In this document: piece by piece, positions 21,374 to 31,653 of the stretch
How the letters are laid out: every line of letters begins with the position of its first letter
How positions within the stretch are numbered: position 1 is the first letter of the stretch
From: Locusta migratoria
Taxonomy: Eukaryota; Arthropoda; Insecta; Orthoptera; Acrididae
Reading direction: 5' to 3'
Assembly (NCBI GenBank): GCA_026315105.1
Contig: CM048744.1
Coordinates: 973,934,221-973,998,220, forward strand
Length of the DNA: 64,000 bases
Notes under the pieces: model-generated
Told to the model about the DNA's origin: nothing
The model's input: the letters and a program-made list of their open reading frames with translations, nothing else
Database searches by the model: none
Made by a program: the position numbers and the translations under genes

Positions 21374-23400
21374 TCATTTTGGCGGCCCACACACGCCAGC
21401 ATGCGAAAATTACAAGTAGATGTACCTGGAGTAGTAAAACAACTTAAGTCACTAAACAAAAACAAATCTTCCGGGCCAGATTGTATACCAACTAGATTCC
21501 TCTCAGAGTATGCTGATGCAATAGCTCCGTACTTAGCTATCATTTACAACTGATAAGTCAGCGAAAGATCGGTACCCGAAGACTGGAAAGTTGCCCATGT
21601 TACTTCAATATTCAAGAAGGACAATAGGAGTGATCCCCAAAATTACAGGCCAATCTCATTGACGTCGATTTGCAATAGGGTTTTGGAACATATACTTCGT
21701 TCGAACATTATGAACTACCTTGAAGAGAACGACTTAGTAACCAATAGTCAACACGGATACAGAAAATATCGCTCTTGCGAAAAACAGCTTACCCTTTATT
21801 CACATGAAGTGATAAGTGCCATCGACAAGGGATCTCAAATCGATTCCATATTTCTGGATTTCCGGAAGGCTTTTTATAGTATACCCCACATGCAGCTTCT
21901 AACGACATTGCGTGCTTATGGAATATCTCCCCAGTTGTGCGATTGGATTCACGATTTCCTATCAGAAAGGACACAGTTCGTTGTAATTGACGGTAAGTCA
22001 TCGAGTAAAACAGAAGTGATATCTGGCGTTCCCCAGGGAAGGGTTATAGGCCCCCTACTCTTCCTCCTGTTTATGAACGATTTAGGAGACAATCTGAATA
22101 GCTTCCTTAGACTGTTCGCGTATGATGCTGTCGTTTATCGGTTAGTGAAATCAACAGAGGATCAAAAGCAACTGCACAGCGATTTAGACAAAATTTCTAC
22201 ATGGTGCGAAAATTGGCAATTGACACTAAATAAAGAAAAGTGTGAAGTAATACACATGACCACTAAAAGAAATCCGCTGAACTTCAATTACGCGATAAAT
22301 CAGTCAAACAATAAGGTCGTAAATACTACCAAATACCTATGAGTTACAATTAAGAACAAGTTACACTGGAGAGAACACATAGAAAATATTGTGGGGAAGG
22401 CGAACAAAAGGTTACGTTTCATTGTCAGAACGCTTCGAAGATGCACCAGCTCCAACAAAGAGACCGCCTACATCACACTCCATTGTGAGACCCTGACCAG
22501 GTGGGACTGACGGAATATATTAAGAAGGTTCAGAGGAGGGCAGCTCGTTTTGCTTTATCACGTTACGGGGGGCAAGCGTCACGGAAATGTTGCACGAATT
22601 GGGGTGGAAATCATTAAAAGAACGACGTTATTCGTTGCGGTGTGATCTGTTTTCGAAATTTCAATCACCGACTTTTAGTTCTGAATGGGAAAATATTTTG
22701 CTAGCACCCATGTACTTAAGTAGACATGAACATCCCAATAAAATAAAAGAAATCAGATCGAAAACGGAACGATTTTGGTGTTCCCAGAATGAAACTTTCA
22801 CTCTGCAGCGGAGTGTGCGCTGATATGAAAATTCCTGGCAGATTAAAATTGTGTGCCGGAACCGGGACTCGAACCTGGGACCTTTGCCTTTCGCGGGCAA
22901 GCGCACTACCGACTGTGCTATCCCGACACGACTCACGAGGCCGCCTCACAACTTTAGTTCCGCCAGTACCTCGCCTCCTACTTTCCAAACTTCACAGAAG
23001 CTCTCCTGCAAACACGCAAGACTAGCACTCCTGGAAGAAAGGATATGGTGGAGACATGGCTTAGCCACAGCCTAAGGGATGTTTCCAGAATGAAACTTTC
23101 ACTCTGCAGCGAAGTTTGGAAAGTAGGAGGCGAGGTACTGGCGGAACTAAAGTTGTGAGGCGGCATCGTGAGTCGTGTCGGGATAGCACAGTCGGTAGTG
23201 CGCTTGCCCGCGAAAGGCAAAGGTCCCAGGTTCGAGTCCCGGTTCCGGCACACAATTTTAATCTGCCAGGAAGTCTGATTTTGGTGTTCTTTTTTCTCGC
23301 GCGGTATTAGAGAATGGATCGGTAGAGAAAAGTTATGAAAGAAGTGGCTAATGAACCCTCTGCCAGGCACTTAAATATGATTTGCAAAGTATCTATGTAC
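21374..23400 (+). pseudogene. CR1-group LINE, split by palindromic SINE-F
   Basis: The RT is readable in pieces: NKNKSSGPDCIPTRFL (21410-21553), then 21659-22342 with VLEHILRSNIMNYL, SQHGYRKYRSCEKQL, FLDFRKAF, SGVPQGRVIGPLLF and LRLFAYDAVVYRL. The active-site FADD is FAYD, and a stop separates the first two pieces. The 3' UTR (TGAACCCTCTGCCAGGCACT) continues after the 22784-23276 insertion. Dead. Confidence 0.86.
22784..23276. mobile_element. Palindromic SINE-F (two units head to head)
   Basis: A minus unit (22784-23113) and a plus unit (23114-23276) meet at their 5' sides, so both 3' tails point outward. Each has a tRNA-like head (ATAGCACAGTCGGTAGTGCG, GGTTCGAGTCCCGG). One 13-bp duplication GATTTTGGTGTTC (22771-22783, 23277-23289) flanks the pair, so both units arrived together in the LINE. 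Confidence 0.9.
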
Positions 23401-23589
23401 ATGTATAGCGTGACGTCAAAGTTATATTGACGTCGTTGTAACGTAAAAAAATGCCTCATGCAGCGCAGAACAGGTGCTCTGCATGAGGAGATGGCGGCGT
23501 GGTAATGAGGCTGTTATCGCTGGCTGGGAGAGTGATGGGTTTCCCGGCAGGGTGGGCCGTTTAGTGTGTGGGGGGCGGTGTTTACAGCC

Positions 23590-25060
23590 CGTAAAGCCGC
23601 CGCCGCAATCTGGTGAGCGAGGCGATGGCCCCGGACGAGGACGGCGCCGGCACCACAGACATACTTTACTAGACTGGCAAACTTGCCTCTGTGACTGAAA
23701 TTTGATGCCGCCATCTTGCCTCACCTAACGTCAAAAAGTTTCCGTACGGTACTACTATGATCTTCTGACACGATATGACGTTGTAAGCTTTACTAGTTGG
23801 TTTGAATATGATTTGCATTTCAGCTAACACTTCCGCATTTTCGAATCGTGTTATGAGAAGAACATGTTATGTACAGTTAACATCTACATTAACGTCTACG
23901 CAAAGACTTTCTACCATTTTGTTGTGTTGCCAAAATAATCAGGATAGGTCGGCGGGATGATAGCTAAAATTTCACCGTTACGTACAGTTAAAGCAGAAGT
24001 AGTTATCTGAAAGACACTAATCAGAATAAAGCTATGTGTTGTCCACGACTAACGGTCATACTATTAAAAGAAAAACCGAATTTGATCGAAACTGGAAACA
24101 GATTAATAAAAACAGTAAACGCGACTCATTAGTGTGTGCGTCAAACCAGACTACAGATTTCGTAAGAACTCTCAAAAGAATAAGGGCACACTTTTATAAT
24201 GACCATGCTGCTAAAAGAAAATCCAAGGTTGAATGAAACTGGTAACATTTTAATAATAACAGCAATTCAATGCAACTCATTACTATATATCTTGAAGCTT
24301 ACTCAAGCTTTAAAAATTTCAGCCATATACAAAACACGAATTTCCTACATGTCAAAACACAAAGCACAATTGCGTAAGTTCATTCATATTTTATGACTGT
24401 TTTCGTAAGAACTCTCAAAAGAATAAGGGCACACTTTTATAATGACCATGCTACTAAAAGAAAATCCAAGGTTGAATGAAATTGGTAACATTTTAATAAT
24501 AACAGCAAATCAATGCAACTCATTACTGTATATCTTGAAGCTTACTCAAGCTTTAAAAATTTCAGCCATATACAAAACACGAATTTCCTACATGTCAAAA
24601 CACAAAGCACAATTGCGTAAGTTCATTCATATTTTTATGACTGTTTTCGTAAGAACTCTCAAAAGAATAAGGGCACACTTTTATAATGACCATGCTACTA
24701 AAAGAAAATCCAAGGTTGAATGAAATTGGTAACATTTTAATAATAACAGCAAATCAATGCAACTCATTACTGTATATCTTGAAGCTTACTCAAGCTTTAA
24801 AAATTTCAGCCATATACAAAACACGAATTTCCTACATGTCAAAACACAAAGCACAATTGCGTAAGTTCATTCATATTTTTATGACTGTAATAACTCACAC
24901 GACAGCTCGCACGTTATAGAATAGAAATATGGAGGCGAGACTTCATTGACACCAATGACATTGTATAGGGCACTGCCAGTCTAGTAATGTATGTCTGTGG
25001 CCGGCACCGGGCAAAGAGCATCTGAGCTGAGTGCGGCACTGCTGCACGTCAAAGGGACTG
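23590..25060. mobile_element. Inverted-flank element enclosing a satellite
   Basis: A segment near 23650-23700 (GCCGGCACCACAGACATAC, TACTAGACTGGCA) recurs inverted at about 24960-25010, and both read HRHTLLDWQ in translation. Similarity outside about 60 bp is weak. The pair encloses the tandem repeats 24045-24889. It might be a TIR transposon with internal tandem repeats, but termini and target duplication are not resolved. Confidence 0.45.
24045..24889. repeat. Satellite of about 244 bp, three close units plus a diverged partial unit
   Basis: Units start CGTAAGAACTCTC at 24161, 24404 and 24648 (periods 243 and 244). Units 2 and 3 are almost identical and unit 1 differs slightly. A diverged partial unit precedes them at 24045-24160. 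The frame starting MTMLLKENPRLNE repeats in each unit, but this follows from the repetition and is not evidence for a gene. Confidence 0.92.
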
Positions 25061-25181
25061 AACCCACAGACTGGGCAGGACTGGAAGTAAGGCGGGTGGA
25101 CAAAGTGGTTGCGCAGGTACCGTCTCCACACTACAAACTTTGCGGACGCCCACCACTCCACCAGTACGAGATCCGATATCC

Positions 25182-25384
25182 AAATCAAATGTTCAAATGT
25201 TTGTATAGTCTATGGGACTTAACTACGGGGTCATCAGTCCCTAAACTTACAAACTACTTATGAACTACTTACGAACTAGGACGGCACAAATATCCATGCC
25301 CGAGGGGGGATTCGAACCCACGACCGTAGTGGCCGTGCTGACCGTGACTGAAGCGCCTTAGTCACCTCGGCCACCGCGGCCGGC
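25182..25384 (-). mobile_element. SINE-A
   Basis: Full-length minus copy with perfect 11-bp duplication ATCCGATATCC (25171-25181, 25385-25395). Head and tail near consensus. Confidence 0.94.
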
Positions 25385-25565
25385 ATCCGATATCCGACAG
25401 TACACTTGCGCATGAGTCATTCCATGCCAAGTGGTCTAGAGGCTCCCAAATGACCATCATGGATTTTGATGAAATTTTGTATGAACATTCACACACGTTC
25501 TCAGTGAACACTGGTAAAGTTTCAGTTTCAGAAATTCCATACGTTCGGAGATACAGTCACTTGTT

Positions 25566-25766
25566 CAAAATGTTCGAATGTTTGTAGATTTATCGAACCA
25601 AACTGCGTGGTCATCAGTCCGTAGCTTACAAACTACTTAAACCTAGGTGAACTAACCTAAGGACAATACATACACCCATGCCCCAGGGAGGATTCGAACC
25701 TCCACGGCGAGCAACCGCGCGCTCCGTAGCGAGACGCTTTAGACCATTCGGCTACTCCACCGCGGC
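25566..25766 (-). mobile_element. SINE-C
   Basis: Minus copy with head GCCGCGGTGGAGTAGCCGAA and B-box GGTTCGAATCC. Its body reads GACTGATGACCACGCAGTTT in sense. Flanks ACAGTCACT(T/C)GTT (25553-25565, 25767-25779), 12/13. Confidence 0.9.
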
Positions 25767-25779
25767 ACAGTCACTCGTT

Positions 25780-26092
25780 TAAGACCATAACACTGCTTCC
25801 AATAGTGCTTCCTTGAATTTTCAGCGTCTTTGAGATGACATTTCTCTGACAGTATTTACACGAAAGAAATAATTCTTGGCCATATTATACAACTTTTAGA
25901 GCTCTTTAAACTAAAATATTAATAAAAGGATTTATGAGCAATTTTCATATACATTATTTGAAGCAAAGTTGGGCGAAAATTTGCATAATAGTTCGCGATC
26001 GGGAACCCTCACTTTAGTTCGCGGCTCTGCTGCGAACTAGTTTGCTCTTTTAGTTCGTCCGCTCCCAGTGGCACCTGAGCGGCGTGGTCGGC
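25780..26092. other. No gene seen
   Basis: AT-rich left half, then repeated GTTCGCG and TTAGTTCG motifs at 25990-26060 that recur near 26910-26945. Possibly parts of an old element containing the intervening SINEs. Confidence 0.35.
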
Positions 26093-26097
26093 GCATG

Positions 26098-26102
<5 letters not shown>

Positions 26103-26150
<48 letters not shown>

Positions 26151-26329
26151 AGTCTATGGGACTTAACTACGGGGTCATCAGTCCCTAAACTTATAAACTA
26201 CTTATGAACTACTTACGAACTAGGACGGCACAAATATCCATGCCCGAGGGGGGATTCGAACCCCCGACCGTAGTGGCCGTGCTGACCGTGACTGGAGCGC
26301 CTCAGTCCCCGCGGCCACCGCGGCCGGCC
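26103..26329 (-). mobile_element. SINE-A with long poly-A tail
   Basis: Minus copy whose 3' end is a 45-base T run (26102-26146 on the plus strand). Perfect duplication GCATGCAGGT (26093-26102, 26330-26339). The uninterrupted tail suggests a recent insertion. Confidence 0.94.
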
Positions 26330-26477
26330 GCATGCAGGTGGAGGTAGAAGTTCCCCCCACCTAGCTGTTTCATGCGCTTGCTGCTTGAGCGGCTAACGAT
26401 ATCACGCAAACCAAATGAAACAATTTGTCGATAATTTCTCGCCTTTAAGTTTAGAGTTATCTCCATATCTTGGCATT

Positions 26478-26671
26478 TTTTTTTTTATTTTTTTTTCTAT
26501 GGGACTTAACTACGGGGTCATCAGTCCCTAAACTTACAAACTACTTATGAACTACTTACGAACTAGGACGGCACAAATATCCATGCCCGAGGGGGGATTC
26601 GAACCCCCGACCGTAGTGGCCGTGCTGACCGTGACTGGAGCGCCTCAGTCACCTCGGCCACCGCGGCCGGC
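26478..26671 (-). mobile_element. SINE-A
   Basis: Minus copy with a T-rich end and perfect 12-bp duplication TATCTTGGCATT (26466-26477, 26672-26683). Confidence 0.94.
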
Positions 26672-26984
26672 TATCTTGGCATTATGGCATTCATTAGTCA
26701 GATACTGTCGACTGCAGAATACTTCAAAGCAGAAATTTTGTAGCACTGATCTATGTAATCTAGCAGACAGACGATCAGCTCAAAATGACTCGTCAGTAGA
26801 AGGCAAACACGTGATTTTTAATTCTGCTGCGCGCCCTCTCGCTATTGCCCGTCGGTCTTCGGAAAAGAATCCAACGAACTATGAAGCGAGATACGTTTGG
26901 CATAATAGTTCGCGACCGGTGACGCGTGTATTATTTCGCGACCGAAAGCCTAGAAAGCGGGAGACCCACGTTCGAATCCTGGCT

Positions 26985-27133
26985 CCACTACGGTCGGGGG
27001 TTCGAATCCCCCCTCGGGCATGGATATTTGTGCCGTCCTTAGTCTTAGTTAGTTCATAAGTAGTTTGTAAGTTTAGGGTCTGGTGACCCCGTAGTTAAGT
27101 CCCATAAGCTATACAAACATTTGAAACATTTTT
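26985..27133 (+). mobile_element. SINE-A, 5'-truncated, in SINE-D
   Basis: Begins just before the B-box and ends with the usual tail. Perfect 11-bp duplication GAATCCTGGCT (26974-26984, 27134-27144). Confidence 0.93.
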
Positions 27134-27153
27134 GAATCCTGGCTGGGTACACA

Positions 27154-27344
27154 AAAAAAATGTTTGTTAAGCTTATGGGACTTAACTACGGGGTCATCAG
27201 TCCCTAAACTTACAAACTACTTATGAACTACCTACAACTAAGGACGGCACAAATATCCATGCCCGAGGGGGGATTCGAACCCCCGACCGTAGTGGCCGTG
27301 CAGACCGTGACTGAAGCGTCTCAGTCTCCTCGGCCACCGCGGCC
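27154..27344 (-). mobile_element. SINE-A in SINE-D
   Basis: Full-length minus copy. Perfect 13-bp duplication GGCTGGGTACACA (27141-27153, 27345-27357), which overlaps the duplication of the previous insertion. Confidence 0.93.
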
Positions 27345-27404
27345 GGCTGGGTACACATTTTCAGCTTTGTCCATTCGCAGCTGATGTCATATATTCTGTG
27401 AATA

Positions 27405-28076
27405 CTCAGAATTACGACAAATGATGAGGGCGTCTGTAACATGACAGCAACGAGGTCGGCGTTCATTGGTCAATGTCGTAGTGAGTTCGAATGCTTGGAA
27501 AGAAATTTTTACTCGGAAACAAGAACTCCTGCGAGGGTGTGGGGTGGACGTACGTTTAATCTGGGCCCTCTTTCAGTCACCAGACGTGACGTGACAGGTA
27601 GGTGTGACGCCAGCGCCTGATGGTCGGATGAGTGACGGACGGGCGTCGCTGGTTGCGAAACGCGTCGCGAATATTGTATGCAGATGCAGGCAGCTGTGCC
27701 ATTAGCCGCCGCCAGTCAGCCAGCAGTCGTTTAAATATAGAGCAGGCAGGCAGGCAGCGGCGCACAGTGCCGGAAGACGGCCGCATTGTCCCAGGGGCCG
27801 CGCCTCCCCCATTGTCTCTGCCGGCGCATCGACGGCGGCAAAGCCGGGCTGGTGCGACTGCATTCTGACTCTGCTGCAGTCTCTACTGAGGGCTGAGGGT
27901 GGCCGCAGGTAGGGACCAGTGTCGCCAACTCTTACAGGGGAACGGTCAGACTTGTCATGCCGAAACATGTATTCATTTTCTTAGCACTGTTAGTTAATAT
28001 TGAAGGAAGTACGTATGCAGACTGTTAAGTGCTGACATGACCTGGAATTAAAAAAAATAAAAAAAATAAAAAGATC
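27405..28076. other. No gene supported; GC-rich centre
   Basis: 27550-27930 is GC- and CpG-rich with frames of 65-88 codons on both strands, none recognised. A GCAGGCAGGCAGGCAG run lies near 27742. An A-rich run (28050-28072) precedes the next SINE. Confidence 0.4.
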
Positions 28077-28088
28077 ACGAAAATTAAT

Positions 28089-28748
28089 GAAACTTCCTGG
28101 TAGATTAAAATTGTGTGCCGGAACGGGACTCGAACCTGGGACCTTTGCCTTTCGCGGGCAAGCGCACTACCGACTGTGCTATCCCGACACGACTCACGAT
28201 GCCGCTCCACAACTTTACTTCCGCCAGTACCTCGCCTCCTACTTTCCAAACTTCACAGAAGCTCTCCTGCAAACACGCAAGACTAGCAAGACACGTGAGT
28301 CGTGTCGGGATAGCACAGTCGGTAGTGCGCTTGCCCGCGAAAGGCAAAGGTCCCAGGTTCGAGTCCCGGTTCCGGCACACAATTTTAATCTGCCAGGAAG
28401 TTTCATATCAGCTCACACTCCGCTGCAGAGTGAAGTTTCATTCTGGAAACGTCCCTTAGGCTGTGGCTAAGCCATGTCTCCACCATATCCTTTCTTCCAG
28501 GAGTGCTAGTCTTGCGTGTTTGCAGGAGAGCTTCTGTGAAGTTTGGAAAGTAGGAGGCGAGGTACTGGCGGAAGTAAAGTTGTCGGGCGGCATCGTGAGT
28601 CGTGTCGGGATAGCACAGTCGGTAGTGCGCTTGCCCGCGAAAGGCAAAGGTCCCAGGTTCGAGTCCCGGTTCCGGCACACAATTTTAATCTGCCAGGAAG
28701 TTTCATATCAGCGCACACTCCGCTGCAGAGTGAAGTTTCATTCTGGAG
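28089..28748. mobile_element. Palindromic SINE-F, three units
   Basis: A minus unit (28089-28291) joins a plus unit (28292-28441) head to head, followed by a second, longer plus unit (28442-28748). The two plus units share long identical blocks including ATAGCACAGTCGGTAGTGCG. One perfect 12-bp duplication ACGAAAATTAAT (28077-28088, 28749-28760) flanks all three. Confidence 0.9.
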
Positions 28749-28980
28749 ACGAAAATTAATATTTTTCCTGCTTGGCGCTTGCGGTGACGGCTGGCCACCC
28801 TGGAAATGGCGAGTCGCGAGCTGTTGTTATGGTGAGCGTTGTGCGCATGGTCGGGAGGTGCGGCCGTCTTATCGCGGCGTTCTCTAAAGAGGAATATCGT
28901 TGCACGGTTTTGGTCGAAATGGGAAACGAATATTCGATTCTGTGGCATGCACTTCCTTTTCATTTCTGCTACGTATTTCG

Positions 28981-30367
28981 TAGGAGAGCCAATCACGAAA
29001 AAATTGTATCACCAGGTATCCAAGATGTCTGAGACAGGGGAAATACACTCCGACTTCAAGACGAATATCGTAACTCCAATTCCAAAGAAAGCATGTGCAG
29101 ACAAGTGTTGAAAATTACAGAACTATCAGTTTAATATCATGGGTGCAAAATACTAACACGAATTATTTACAGACGAATGGAAAAACTTGTAGAATCCAAC
29201 CTCGGGGAAGATCAGTTTGGATTTAGAAGAAATGTAGGAACACGAGAGGCAACACTCACATTACGACTTATCGTAGAAGATAGGCTAAGGAAAGGGAAAC
29301 CTACGTTTTTAGCATTTGTCGATTTGGAGGAAGCTTTTGACAATGTCGACTGGAATACACTCTTCCAAATTCTGAAGGAGCGAAGAGTTATATTCAACCT
29401 ATACTCAAACCAGACAGCGGTTATTAGAGTCGAAGGGCAAGAAAGGGACGCAGAGGTTGGGAAGGGAGTAAGGCAGCATTGTAGCCTTTCCCCAATGTTG
29501 TTCAATTTGTACATTGAGCAAGCAGTGAAGGAATGGAAGGAGAAATTTGAAGAGGGCATTAAAATTCAAGGAGAAGAAATAAAAAGTTTGCGGTTTGCTG
29601 ATGACATAGTAATTCTGTCACAGACCGCAAAAGATCTGGAAAAGCAATTGAATGGGAAGGACAGTGTCTTGAAAGGAAGATATAACATGAACATTAACAA
29701 GAGTAAAACCAAGATAATGGAATGTAATGTCAGAAAATCAGGCGATCCTGAAGGAATTAGATTAGGTAATGAGACAATAAAAGTAGTAGATCTATTTTGT
29801 TATTTGGGTAGCAAGATAACTTCTGATGGCCGAAGTAAAGAAGATATAAAATGCAGAATGGCTATGGGAAGAAGAGCGTTTCTAAAGAAGCGAAACTTGT
29901 TAACATCCTATATCAATTTAAATATTAGGAAGTCCTTTCTGAAAACATTTGTCTGGAGTGTAGTATTGTATGGGAGTGAAACGTGGACGATAAGGAGTTC
30001 AGATAAAAAGAGGATAGAAGCCTTTGAAATGTGGTGCTACAGACGAATGATGAAAATTAGATGGGTAGATCACATAACTAATGAGGAGGTACTTAACCGA
30101 ATTGGGGAGAAAAAGAGTTTCAGGCATATGCTCACTAAAAGAAGGTTAGATTGGTTGGACACATTCTGAGACATCAAGGAATTGTCGACTTAGCATTAGA
30201 AGGGAGCGTGTGAGATAAAAATCGTAGACCGCGGGACGAATATAGTAAGCAGATTCAAAAGGATGTAGGTTGCCGAACGTATTCTCAGATGAAGAGGCTT
30301 GCACAGAACAGGGTAGCGTGGAGAGCTGCATCAAACCAGTCTGCGGACTGAAGACCACAACAAACAA
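28981..30367 (+). pseudogene. RTE LINE, 5'-truncated, RT mostly readable
   Basis: The frame at 29177-30169 encodes the RT from MEKLVESNLGEDQFGFRR through FVDLEEAFDNVDW, VRQHCSLSPMLFNLYIEQ, LRFADDIVIL (active site intact) to KRIEAFEMWCYRRMMKIRW. About eight residues are missing after the FDNVDW block, and a frameshift near 30160 separates the C-terminus. Endonuclease absent. The tail is ACAACAAACAA. Perfect 11-bp duplication TACGTATTTCG (28970-28980, 30368-30378). Confidence 0.93.
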
Positions 30368-30423
30368 TACGTATTTCGAAACATACCGTCCTGAAAATGG
30401 TTAGAGATGTGAAAGCTATTCTG

Positions 30424-30463
30424 TACATCTACATCTATACTCGGCAAGCCACTTTACGGTGAA
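30424..30463 (-). repeat. Small LINE 3'-end-like fragment
   Basis: TACATCTACATCTATACTC followed by CCACTTTACGGTG resembles the CR1-group LINE 3' tail in reverse. Too short to be certain. Confidence 0.35.
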
Positions 30464-30543
30464 CATTCAATCTCCCCTCACAGGTGATGGCAAACCCTGT
30501 AAATGTTTTGCTGTTTGCCTTGGAGATATACCACAGACGCCAA

Positions 30544-31293
30544 ATGAAGCAATCAACAGAAAACACGCGTGAAGTCTACGTGATGGGCGACATGGTAGTT
30601 AAACGTCTAGACGAGCACGTAAATAGCGCAGACATCTGACTAGAAACGACTGAAACACTCGATTTTGCAGACTGTGAATTTACAGACGGCGAAGAGACGG
30701 AAGAAAGATGCATACATGAAGACTCTTCGAGTGATAATGACACGTACCATCATCAATTATCTCCGAAAGCAACACCAGCAACTACAATTACATTATCAGA
30801 CAAAGAAAAAGCGGTGAAGTATTGGTTGAACGACGGTGGTAAGGAACTCCTATGTGTCAGTACTGTTCAAAATAGGTATCGCTTTGTCCCTTGTGAAAGT
30901 GAATTGTATAGATGGAAAAATGAAGTCGCTGGACGACATAAGAGTCGACTGGAAATTGCGACGGAGATAAATGCGCGACTTTTTGAGCAATTTACCGATG
31001 CCAGACGACAGTCATTGAGTGTCTGCGACACAACTTTGCGTGATTGGGCGTTAGAGATTGCCAACGCGATAGGCCCTAAAGAATTTACAGCTTCTCAAAG
31101 TTGGTTTAGTCGCTTCAAAAAATCACATAAAATTGTGGCACGAAAAATAATAAAATTTGTATCGAGAAACAGGTCTGAAAATGAAGTTACTCAAATGGAA
31201 GTGATAGAAGCTTTTTCTTACGACTGCAAAAATAATATCGCCAGTTTTAGTGAATCTTACGTTTACAATGCAGATCATTTATTTCAAAAATAA
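30544..31293 (+). pseudogene. pogo/Tigger-like transposase N-terminal region
   Basis: The frame runs from ATG 30544 with one in-frame TGA at 30637, then is open from 30640 to 31293. It has an acidic segment (CEFTDGEETEERC, EDSSSDNDTY) and a region typical of these transposases: LYRWKNEVAGRHKSR, LRDWALEIANAIG, SQSWFSRFKKSHKIVARK. The last resembles the CENP-B-type DNA-binding helix-turn-helix. VYNADHLFQK near the end recalls the NxDQSGFQ motif at the start of the catalytic domain, which is missing. Domestication is possible in this family, but the stop and truncation argue for decay. Confidence 0.6.
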
Positions 31294-31474
31294 ATGTGTG
31301 CGAAAAGAACACAAAGGGAAAAACATATTGAGGCATGCCGTTGCCTTCCTCCGACCTTCTAACTGACTTATCCAGCCAGTTATAGGGGAACAAACAGTTT
31401 AACGTGGCTTCTGAATCACGGTGCTACTCGGTAAGGGGAAAGAAGTGGAAAGTGTCTGATAAAAATCCCAGGAT

Positions 31475-31540
31475 CTGACGGGGATCGAACCTGCGACCTG
31501 TGCATTTGTAGTCCACCACTGCGCTACCGGAGCCGCATTT
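31475..31540 (-). repeat. tRNA-like SINE head, separate type
   Basis: Reverse strand reads GGTAGCGCAGTGGTGGACTA and GCAGGTTCGATCCCCG, with A- and B-box spacing. The acceptor stem does not pair well. Only one copy seen here. Confidence 0.5.
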
Positions 31541-31588
31541 AGGTCATTAGCACTGACAAAATGTTTAATAAAATAGTTTCCTAAAAAG

Positions 31589-31589
<1 letters not shown>

Positions 31590-31644
<55 letters not shown>
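31590..31644. repeat. AT dinucleotide microsatellite
   Basis: About 27 AT units. A shorter AT run lies at 38010-38022 on the other side of the antisense RTE, so the RTE probably inserted into an AT repeat. Confidence 0.95.

Positions 31645-31653
<9 letters not shown>

Larger units (their letters stand above)
26948..27404 (+). mobile_element. SINE-D split by two SINE-A insertions
   Basis: Starts in the tRNA-like head (CCTAGAAAGCGGGAGACC), continues after 27134 (GAATCCTGGCTGGGTACACA) and after 27345 to the tail (GCTGATGTCATATATTCTGTG). The two interruptions have separate duplications 8-10 bp apart. Confidence 0.85.

Noticed and set aside
24161..24889. CRISPR-like array
   Set aside because: The unit is a 244-bp head-to-tail satellite with no spacer structure, in a eukaryotic context.
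28087..28887. Several open frames of 90-127 codons on both strands
   Set aside because: They read through SINE-F heads and tails (the peptide ESCRDSTVGSALARERQRSQ recurs at each unit) and have no independent support.
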